This document shows positions 30,834 to 37,180 of a stretch of DNA of 37,180 bases, piece by piece; position 1 is the first letter of the stretch, and each line of letters begins with the position of its first letter. Made by a program: the position numbers and the translations under genes. Source of the DNA: JBAZKK01 sp041650795. Its GTDB lineage: Bacteria > Omnitrophota > Gorgyraeia > Gygaellales > Profunditerraquicolaceae. The notes under the pieces are model-generated. The model was not told the origin of the DNA, did not search any database, and saw only the letters and a list, made by a program, of their open reading frames with translations. The stretch is from NCBI GenBank assembly GCA_041650795.1, contig JBAZKK010000008.1, positions 1-37,180 on the forward strand, read 5' to 3'.

Positions 30834-33200
30834 ATGCAGAGACATACATCCAGAGGTATTTTTTTATTTTTAAGCGCCGCTCTTTTTCTGACGGCGGCAG
30901 TAGTTTTTGCCGCGGAGGAACCGGCAACAGGGGTTCCTCAGGAATCTTCCGCAACAGAGGCCGCTCGCCCTAAGACCGTCACCGCCATCGAGGTGACTGG
31001 CAACAAAAACATCAGCACCAATACCATTATCTCCAAGATGAAGACGCGCATCGGCGGCCCTTACCGCGAGAACATCATAAACGACGACTTAAAAAGGCTG
31101 TATCTTTTGGGTTTCTTCAGCGATATCAAGATTAACGCCGAGGACTATAAAGAGGGCGTCAAGGTCGTTATTAACGTCACGGAACGGCCCATTATCGAGA
31201 ATATCAGCTTTTTCGGCATAAGCCGTCTTACGATGAAGGAAGATAAGATAAAGGCGCAGTTGAAGTCCAAGGAAGGGCAATACCTGGATTACCCCAGCCT
31301 CGGCGAGGACGTGCACATCCTGCAGAAGCTCTATGAGAAGACGGGCTTCAGCCAGGTTGATATTAAATACCAGGTAGATATTACCAAGGAGACCAGTAAG
31401 GCCAAGGTGCGCTTTATCATAAACGAAGGCAAGAGGGTAAGGATTAAGAATATTCTCGTCGAGGGGAATAATGCCTTTCCCGACAAGCGCATCCTTAAGG
31501 TTATGAAGACCAAGCGGGCCTGGCTTTTTAACGCCGGCGTGCTCAAAGAAGACGTGCTCAAAGAGGACATCGAGCGCATAAAATCGTTCTATCGCAATGC
31601 CGGTTTTGCCGATGTGGAGGCAAGCTATGAAGTCAAGCCTGATGCCAAGAGGCCTTATCTATTGTATGTCATCGTCAAGATTAATGAAGGGAAGAAGTAT
31701 CTCGTGGGTAACGTAACTATCGGGGGTAATCAGGATATCTCCACCAAGGACATCCTCTCCCGTCTCGCCTTTTGCACCACCGGCAAGGTCTTCAGCCAGG
31801 AGGGGTTGAGGCAGGACATCGCCAATATCCAAGGGCTGTATTTTGACCGGGGATACATCGCCTGCCAGGTCCAGGAGGCGGTTTCATTCAATGCCGATAT
31901 CGGCAGGGTGGACATCGTATATAATATCGTCGAGAATCAAATCTGCTATGTCGACAAGATTAAAATCCGCGGCAATATCAAGACCAAGGACCTGGTAATA
32001 CGCCGTGAGCTGCGCATCAAGCCGGGAGACAAGTTTGACGGCGAGAAGCTCAGGCGCAGCAAGGAAAGGCTGCAGAACCTCGGGTTCTTCGAGGAGATTA
32101 ATTACGACGTTGAGAATACCCCGTTGCCGGATAAGAAGGACCTTTTGGTGGAGGTTAAAGAGGCAAAGACCGGGGCTTTTAGTTTCGGAGGCGGTTATTC
32201 CAGCGTGGACGAGCTTGTAGGGTTTGTGGAGGTAGAGCAGAAGAATTTTGACTGGAGGAACTGGCCTTATTTTACCGGTGGCGGCCAGAACCTTAAGCTG
32301 CGCGCTTCAATAGGCAGTATCAGCGAAGGTATGGATATAAGCTTTACCGAGCCGTGGCTTTTTGATTATCCGGTTTCCTTCGGGTTCGATATCTATAACC
32401 GCAACCATGAAAGGGACAGCGACTCCGGATACGGTTACGACGAGGAAGTCACCGGATTTGACCTGCGCCTTGGCAGCGAGATATCAGAATACCTGCGGCA
32501 GGATGCCACATATCGGCTTGACAACATCGACATCTCCGATATCAATACGGATGCCACCGATGATTTAAAAAAGGAGGAGGGCTCCAACCTTATCAGCAGC
32601 TTTACATATGGGCTTACCTATGACAGCCGCGATAACGTCTTTGACCCGACCAGGGGCAACCTTATTACCGGTTCGCTGGAATGCGCAGGAGGACCCTTCG
32701 GAGGTGATAAGGACTTTTGGAAGTTTTTCGGCCGGGTTTCGCATTACATCCCGTTTTTCCGCGGTTCGGCGTTGGAATTGAGGGGAAGGGTAGGCATAGC
32801 AGACAGTTACGGGGATTCCAACGAAATCCCCATATACGAGAGGTTCTTTGCCGGAGGCGCCTATACCATCAGGGGTTATCGCGAGAGAAAGATAGGCCCT
32901 ATAGACCCTAAATCCAATGATCCGCTTGGAGGTAATTCCATGCTGATAGGTAACGTCGAGTATACTTACCCTATTTTCAGCTTCCTGAAAATAGCGGTGT
33001 TCTTTGATACCGGCAACGTCTGGGCAAAAACCAACGATATCGGTTCGGGAGGGTTCAAGAGCGGCACCGGATTTGGCTTCAGGATTAAGACGCCTATCGG
33101 CCCTGTGATGCTTGATTACGGTATCCCCTTTAACAAAGAGCCCGGCGAGGAAGATAAGGGGAGCGGACGGTTTTATTTTAGCATGAGCAATACATTTTAA
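30834..33200 (+). CDS. bamA: Outer membrane protein assembly factor BamA
   Basis: A 788-residue Omp85 protein. A signal peptide (about 1-28, ending VVFAAEE) is followed by POTRA repeats over about 45-430 (TAIEVTGNKNISTNTIISKM; KNILVEGNNAFPDKRILKVM; GNVTIGGNQDISTKDILSRL; IKIRGNIKTKDLVIRRELRI) and a beta-barrel from about 435. RGYRERKIGP near 681-690 is the conserved lid-lock (VRGF-like) motif. The chain ends in Phe, as outer-membrane barrels do. It inserts proteins into the outer membrane. This gene and the lpx genes establish a diderm cell with lipid A. Confidence 0.95.
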   Translation: MQRHTSRGIFLFLSAALFLTAAVVFAAEEPATGVPQESSATEAARPKTVTAIEVTGNKNISTNTIISKMKTRIGGPYRENIINDDLKRLYLLGFFSDIKINAEDYKEGVKVVINVTERPIIENISFFGISRLTMKEDKIKAQLKSKEGQYLDYPSLGEDVHILQKLYEKTGFSQVDIKYQVDITKETSKAKVRFIINEGKRVRIKNILVEGNNAFPDKRILKVMKTKRAWLFNAGVLKEDVLKEDIERIKSFYRNAGFADVEASYEVKPDAKRPYLLYVIVKINEGKKYLVGNVTIGGNQDISTKDILSRLAFCTTGKVFSQEGLRQDIANIQGLYFDRGYIACQVQEAVSFNADIGRVDIVYNIVENQICYVDKIKIRGNIKTKDLVIRRELRIKPGDKFDGEKLRRSKERLQNLGFFEEINYDVENTPLPDKKDLLVEVKEAKTGAFSFGGGYSSVDELVGFVEVEQKNFDWRNWPYFTGGGQNLKLRASIGSISEGMDISFTEPWLFDYPVSFGFDIYNRNHERDSDSGYGYDEEVTGFDLRLGSEISEYLRQDATYRLDNIDISDINTDATDDLKKEEGSNLISSFTYGLTYDSRDNVFDPTRGNLITGSLECAGGPFGGDKDFWKFFGRVSHYIPFFRGSALELRGRVGIADSYGDSNEIPIYERFFAGGAYTIRGYRERKIGPIDPKSNDPLGGNSMLIGNVEYTYPIFSFLKIAVFFDTGNVWAKTNDIGSGGFKSGTGFGFRIKTPIGPVMLDYGIPFNKEPGEEDKGSGRFYFSMSNTF

Positions 33201-33263
33201 CCTCGAACAAAAACCTAGTTATCGCATATAGTTACACAAAATTAAGGATTAAAAAGGAGGAGT

Positions 33264-33770
33264 ATGATGAAGAAGGTAGCAGTAGTTTTAGCAGGGGCTT
33301 TTTTCGCAATGACGGTTTTGACCCAGGCAGCCTTTGCCGCGGATAAGTTCGGCTATGTAGATTTGAGCCGTACCTTCAGCGAATACAACAAGACCAAAGA
33401 TTATGACAAGGTCTTAAGCGGCAAAGAAGACGCCTATGGCAAGGAAAGGGATAAAAAGGTCAATGAGGTCAAGCAATTACAGGATAAGCTCAATCTTTTA
33501 AGCGACAGAGAAAAAGAATCCAAGAAGAAGGACCTCGAATCCAAGATCAAGAATCTCCAGGAATTTGACCGTCAGCAGCAGACCGACCTGCGCAAGGAAC
33601 AGAATGAGAAGATGAAGGAGATTCTCAAGGATATTGAATTGGCGGTAAAGCAGTATGCGGAAAAAGAGAATTACACCCTTGTTTTTAACGACCGCGTATT
33701 GGTCTATCAGTCCAAGGGGCTTGATATAACCGATAAGATTATCGATATCCTTAATAAGGGTAAGAGATAA
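33264..33770 (+). CDS. skp: OmpH/Skp-family periplasmic chaperone
   Basis: A 168-residue protein with a signal peptide (KKVAVVLAGAFFAMTVLTQ, cleavage after AFA) and a long charged coiled coil (about 55-130, for example KDLESKIKNLQEFDRQQQTD), the tentacle structure of Skp. It starts with KFGYVDLSRTFSEY and ends YTLVFNDRVLVYQSKGLDITD, as Skp/OmpH do. It holds unfolded outer-membrane proteins for BamA. ATG 33267 is an equally good start, better spaced from AAGGAGG. Its stop overlaps the lpxD ATG by one base. Confidence 0.92.
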   Translation: MMKKVAVVLAGAFFAMTVLTQAAFAADKFGYVDLSRTFSEYNKTKDYDKVLSGKEDAYGKERDKKVNEVKQLQDKLNLLSDREKESKKKDLESKIKNLQEFDRQQQTDLRKEQNEKMKEILKDIELAVKQYAEKENYTLVFNDRVLVYQSKGLDITDKIIDILNKGKR

Positions 33771-34810
33771 TGCCTCGGGAGAAAACCCTAAAGGAGATTG
33801 CCCGGCTCATTGACGGCGAGGTGGTCGGGGATGAGGGCATAGTTATCAGCGGGGTAGCTGGAATAAAAGAGGCGGAGGAAGGAGATATTACCTTTCTGGC
33901 TAATCCCAAATATGCGCCGCTCCTTGAGAAGACGCACGCCTCCGCGGTAATAACCTCCCGGGAGGTCTCTTCATCCGCCAAGGCCATAATACGCACCGAT
34001 AACCCTTCCCTGGCTTTTACCAAGATAGTGTCGTTCGTGCTACCGGTGGAGATAAGGCATCCACAGGGCATCCATCCCTCGGCGGTTATCGGCAGGGATG
34101 TAAAGTTAGGAAAAGGAGTTGCGGTCGGCCCCTGCGCCGTGATAGCGGATAACGCCTCAATAGGAGACGGGACGGTAATATACTCCGGATGTTATATAGG
34201 AAAAGATACCGTAGTAGGTCAAGGGTGTGTAATTTACCCTAATGTTTCTATCAGAGAGCGCATCAGTATCGGCAATAGAGCAATTATTCATAGCGGAACT
34301 GTAATCGGCTCGGACGGTTTTGGTTTTGTTACCGTTGAAGGCCGCCACCATAAGATTCCTCAGGTTGGGACGGTCGAGATCGGCGATGACGTCGAGATCG
34401 GAGCTAATGTTACCATTGACAGGGCGCGGTTTGATAAGACCGTAATCGGCCGCGGCACCAAGATTGATAACCTGGTGCAGATCGCCCATAATGTAGTAAT
34501 CGGCCAGGATTCCATTATTGTTTCCCAGGTGGGGATTGCCGGAAGCGTCACTGTCGGCAACGGGGTTATCCTGGCAGGCCAGGTCGGGGTGGTCGGCCAT
34601 ATCAGCATAGGGGATAATGCCATAGCCATGGCGCAGTCCGGGGTAAACAAGCCTATCCCGGCCGGCATGACTGTTTGGGGTTATCCTGCCAAGCCTGCGG
34701 ATACGGCGCGCAAGGTCAACGCCTGCGTACAGAACCTCCCGCGGCTCTATGATACCATTTCGGAGTTAAAAAAGAAGGTCGCAGAGCTGGAGGCCAAGAT
34801 AAGGCAATAA
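33770..34810 (+). CDS. lpxD: UDP-3-O-acylglucosamine N-acyltransferase
   Basis: A 346-residue LpxD. The N-terminal uridine-binding domain (about 1-100, with GDITFLANPKYAPLL) is followed by a left-handed beta-helix of hexapeptide repeats (about 105-310). GSDGFGFVTVEGRHHKIPQVGTV near 180-202 and IDNLVQIAHNVVIG near 230-243 hold the conserved acyl-transfer histidine. It performs the third step of lipid A synthesis. A C-terminal coiled helix (SELKKKVAELEAKIRQ) ends the protein, and its last base overlaps the lpxC-fabZ ATG. Confidence 0.94.
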   Translation: MPREKTLKEIARLIDGEVVGDEGIVISGVAGIKEAEEGDITFLANPKYAPLLEKTHASAVITSREVSSSAKAIIRTDNPSLAFTKIVSFVLPVEIRHPQGIHPSAVIGRDVKLGKGVAVGPCAVIADNASIGDGTVIYSGCYIGKDTVVGQGCVIYPNVSIRERISIGNRAIIHSGTVIGSDGFGFVTVEGRHHKIPQVGTVEIGDDVEIGANVTIDRARFDKTVIGRGTKIDNLVQIAHNVVIGQDSIIVSQVGIAGSVTVGNGVILAGQVGVVGHISIGDNAIAMAQSGVNKPIPAGMTVWGYPAKPADTARKVNACVQNLPRLYDTISELKKKVAELEAKIRQ

Positions 34811-36135
34811 TGAAGATAGATATGCAAAAGACAATCGCAAAAGAGTTTTCCTTAAAAGGCATAGGACTTCATACCGCAGTCAAGGTCTCGGCCAGATTCA
34901 AGCCTGCCGAGCCGGATTCCGGAGTCAGCTTTATCCGCAGCGACATGGCTTCCCGGCCGGTTATCAAGGCTTCCTTAGAGAATATCCTGCCCCAATCTCG
35001 CAGCCCGCGGCGTACCTCTGTCGGCAAAGACCGGGCAGAGGTGCATACTATAGAGCATCTGCTGGCTGCGCTTTCCGGGTTGGGGATAGACAATATTACG
35101 GTAGAGCTTGATAATAACGAGTTACCGGGAATGGACGGCAGCGCCTTAAGTTTTACCGATTCCCTGCTTAAGGCGGGCATAAAAGAACAGGATAAGCCCC
35201 GCCGTTATTATTTCCTTAAAGAGGCCATTTCCGCGGATGAGGGAGGCGCTTCTGTGATGGCATTGCCTTCGGAGGAATTCAGGATTTCCTACACCGTAAG
35301 CTATAACCATCCTATGCTTAAAGCCCAATTCAGACAGGCAGACCTTGGTTCCGCGGAGGCATTCCAGTCCGAGATTGCTTCTGCCCGCACCTTCTGCCTG
35401 GAAGAAGAGGCAGCGCCTCTTAAGCAGCAGGGCATGGGATTAGGAGCTGACTATGACAACACCTTAGTCTTGGGCAAGACCGGTGTCATTAAGAATAAAT
35501 TGCGCTTTGAGGATGAATGCGTCCGTCACAAAATACTGGATCTTATGGGCGACCTCTATCTTCTGGGGCGGCCCCTCAAGGCACACGTCATTGCATTAAG
35601 GAGCGGCCATCCGCTTAATCTTAAGCTTGTCAAAAGAATTCAGCAGCAGATGCAAAGATATGACGCCGCGGGGATAACCCTTGCTTCTTCTCCCCAGCAA
35701 GGGAGCCCCATTGAGGCGGAAGAGATCATGAAGATACTGCCTCACCGTTACCCCTTTCTTTTAGTGGATAGGATTATTTGCCTGGAAAAGGGAAAGCGCG
35801 CCGTGGGTGTCAAGAACGTTACCGTCAACGAACACTTTTTCCAGGGGCATTTTCCCGGCAAGCCCGTAATGCCCGGGGTTTTAATTATTGAGGCCATGGC
35901 TCAGGTAGGAGGAGTAATGATGCTTTCCCCCGAAGAGAACCGTGGCAAGATCGCTTATTTTATGGCGGTTAATAACGCCAAATTCAGGAGAACCGTAGTG
36001 CCGGGGGACACCCTAGTGTTAGAGGCGATTGCCGGCAGGATTAAGTCCCGTACCGGACAGGTCACTACCAGGGCAATGGTGGACGGCAAGTTGGTCGCAG
36101 AGGCCGAACTTATGTTTGCGCTTGCCGGAGATTAA
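34810..36135 (+). CDS. lpxC/fabZ: LpxC-FabZ fusion: UDP-3-O-acyl-GlcNAc deacetylase / 3-hydroxyacyl-ACP dehydratase
   Basis: A 441-residue fusion. Residues about 5-280 are LpxC: the zinc ligands H79 (HTIEH), H240 and D244 (RHKILD) fall almost exactly at the E. coli positions. Residues about 300-441 are FabZ: MKILPHRYPFLLVDRI with H312, EHFFQGHFPGKPVMPGVLI near 341-359 with the catalytic His, and the Glu of IIEAMAQVGG. LpxC commits precursor to lipid A while FabZ feeds fatty acid elongation, so fusing them ties the two fluxes. The same fusion is known from Bacteroidetes and several other diderm groups. Confidence 0.95.
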   Translation: MKIDMQKTIAKEFSLKGIGLHTAVKVSARFKPAEPDSGVSFIRSDMASRPVIKASLENILPQSRSPRRTSVGKDRAEVHTIEHLLAALSGLGIDNITVELDNNELPGMDGSALSFTDSLLKAGIKEQDKPRRYYFLKEAISADEGGASVMALPSEEFRISYTVSYNHPMLKAQFRQADLGSAEAFQSEIASARTFCLEEEAAPLKQQGMGLGADYDNTLVLGKTGVIKNKLRFEDECVRHKILDLMGDLYLLGRPLKAHVIALRSGHPLNLKLVKRIQQQMQRYDAAGITLASSPQQGSPIEAEEIMKILPHRYPFLLVDRIICLEKGKRAVGVKNVTVNEHFFQGHFPGKPVMPGVLIIEAMAQVGGVMMLSPEENRGKIAYFMAVNNAKFRRTVVPGDTLVLEAIAGRIKSRTGQVTTRAMVDGKLVAEAELMFALAGD

Positions 36136-36138
36136 GAT

Positions 36139-36957
36139 ATGAAGATACATCCAACTGCCGTAGTTTCTAAGAAAGCAAGGCTGGCCGACGATGTAGAAGT
36201 CGGCCCTTATACTATTATAGGGGATAGTGTTTCTGTCGGCGAAGGCACCGTAATCGGCGCCCACTGTTTTCTGGACGGCAATACCGCTATCGGGAGAGGC
36301 TGCCGGATATTTACCGGAGCAGTTATCGGCAGCCAGCCGCAGGATTTGAAATTCAAGGGCGAAAAGAGTTGCCTTGCGATAGGCAATAACAATACCATAC
36401 GCGAGTATTGCACTTTTAATCCCGGCACCGGGGAAGGGGGAAAGACCATTGTAGGAGACGACAACCTTTTCATGGCGTATTGCCATATAGCGCACGACTG
36501 CCGTATAGGAAATCACTGCACCATCGCTAACAACGGCACCCTCGCCGGCCACGTCGCTATCGAGGACAGGGCGGTTGTTGGCGGGTTGGTAGCGATACAC
36601 CAGTTTGTTAGGATGGGCACTATTTCCATAATCGGGGGGTGCTCTAAAGTAGTCCAGGATATCCCCCCTTATTCTACCTGCGACGGCCATCCTGCCAGAG
36701 TTTACGGCTTGAATCTGGTGGGGTTAAGGCGCAATAATATCACCAGGGAATCAATGCGCGAGCTGAAGCTTGCATTCAAGATACTTTTTAACAGCGGCTT
36801 AAGCAGGAATCATGCCCTGGAGAAGATTAAAGAGGAAATCACCAGCCCTTCCGCCGAGATGCTGCACCTTCTAGATTTCGCCAAGAATTCAGAAAGGGGG
36901 CTTAGCCCCTCTTGCCGCAAGTACGCAGCGAGCAGCGAATCCCAGGAAAATAACTGA
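36139..36957 (+). CDS. lpxA: UDP-N-acetylglucosamine O-acyltransferase
   Basis: A 272-residue LpxA. Hexapeptide repeats run from IHPTAVVSKKARLADDVEVG to about residue 190. GAVIGSQPQDLKFKGEKS near 61-78, REYCTFNPGTGEGGKT near 90-105, and MAYCHIAHDCRIGNHCTIAN near 113-132 with the catalytic His are diagnostic. The C-terminal helical domain starts VYGLNLVGLRRNNI near 190. It makes the first acylation of lipid A. The C-terminus is somewhat longer than in E. coli. Confidence 0.95.
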   Translation: MKIHPTAVVSKKARLADDVEVGPYTIIGDSVSVGEGTVIGAHCFLDGNTAIGRGCRIFTGAVIGSQPQDLKFKGEKSCLAIGNNNTIREYCTFNPGTGEGGKTIVGDDNLFMAYCHIAHDCRIGNHCTIANNGTLAGHVAIEDRAVVGGLVAIHQFVRMGTISIIGGCSKVVQDIPPYSTCDGHPARVYGLNLVGLRRNNITRESMRELKLAFKILFNSGLSRNHALEKIKEEITSPSAEMLHLLDFAKNSERGLSPSCRKYAASSESQENN

Positions 36958-36963
36958 TAAATC

Positions 36964-37180
36964 ATGGAGAGAATCGGATTAATTGCCGGAAACAGGAAGT
37001 TCCCGCTTTTATTCGCCGAGGCAGCCCGCAAAAAAGGAAACCGCGTTGTGGCGGTTGCCATAAAAAAAGATACCAACCCCAGGCTTAATGCCTTGGTTGA
37101 TAAGGTTTACTGGCTGGGGTTGGGTGAATTTTCGCGGATGATTGAGATATTCAAGGCAGAAGGCATTACGAGGGTAGTGA
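36964..37180 (+). CDS. lpxI: UDP-2,3-diacylglucosamine pyrophosphatase LpxI, N-terminal fragment
   Basis: Only the first 72 residues are inside the window; the gene runs off the end. IGLIAGNRKFPLLFAEAARK, then VVAVAIKKDTNP and VDKVYWLGLGEFSRMIEIFK match the N-terminal domain of LpxI (formerly DUF1009), which hydrolyses UDP-2,3-diacylglucosamine where LpxH is absent. It starts 6 bases after lpxA, continuing the lipid A operon. Confidence 0.88.
   Translation, partial: MERIGLIAGNRKFPLLFAEAARKKGNRVVAVAIKKDTNPRLNALVDKVYWLGLGEFSRMIEIFKAEGITRVV

Overview
The window reads as a chromosomal segment of an anaerobic, Gram-negative (diderm, lipid A-making) bacterium of moderate GC content. The most likely source is Candidatus Omnitrophota (former OP3) or a close PVC-type relative. 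That placement is inference from several traits: an LpxC-FabZ fusion with LpxI, BamA and Skp; a SpoVG protein carrying a zinc ribbon; an exported S74-domain protein with an N-terminal TYYPSPYGSY motif; and a four-subunit 2-oxoacid:ferredoxin oxidoreductase beside a ferritin-like protein and a ferredoxin. No phage genome, insertion sequence or CRISPR array was seen. Almost the whole window is tightly packed genes on the + strand.

Layout. 1-7.9 kb: end of a HAD hydrolase, a TtcA-like tRNA thiolase, rmuC, pgeF, a small unknown gene, a flavodoxin, cutA, a ccdA/tlpA thiol-redox pair, pncB, a LUD-domain protein and a MetE-like protein. 7.9-11.7 kb: a well-formed promoter followed by the gamma-delta-alpha-beta oxidoreductase operon, then a ferritin-like protein and a ferredoxin. 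11.7-14.9 kb: the only minus-strand genes, a membrane-anchored SurA/PpiD-type chaperone and a small XRE regulator, with a divergent S74-domain surface protein. The space between the regulator and the S74 gene holds overlapping divergent promoters and two perfect palindromes. 14.9-20.1 kb: hisG with its own promoter, a 33-residue bS22/COX24-like gene, a TPR protein, a split transketolase, ispE and spoVG.

20.1-27.3 kb: a structured spacer with tRNA-Gln(UUG), then glmU-prs-rplY-pth and rpsF-ssb-rpsR-rplI-dnaB. This order closely parallels the Bacillus subtilis ispE-spoVG-glmU-prs-ctc-pth and rpsF-ssb-rpsR / rplI-dnaC neighbourhoods. Two tandem 80-residue membrane-protein paralogues sit between rpsF and ssb. 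27.4-30.8 kb: an unusual pilin-like protein with a Gly/Ser-rich tail and a CHASE2 / degenerate GGDEF / HD-GYP protein. 30.8 kb to the end: bamA-skp-lpxD-lpxC/fabZ-lpxA-lpxI, the outer-membrane assembly and lipid A cluster, cut by the window end inside lpxI.

The least ordinary places are the XRE/S74 divergent control region, the tandem membrane paralogues inside the ribosomal operon, the 33-residue basic gene after hisG, the degenerate GGDEF module, the SSB that lacks the usual acidic tip, and the hairpin-rich spacer before tRNA-Gln. No clearly new multi-gene system is visible. The XRE/S74 unit is the best candidate for one.
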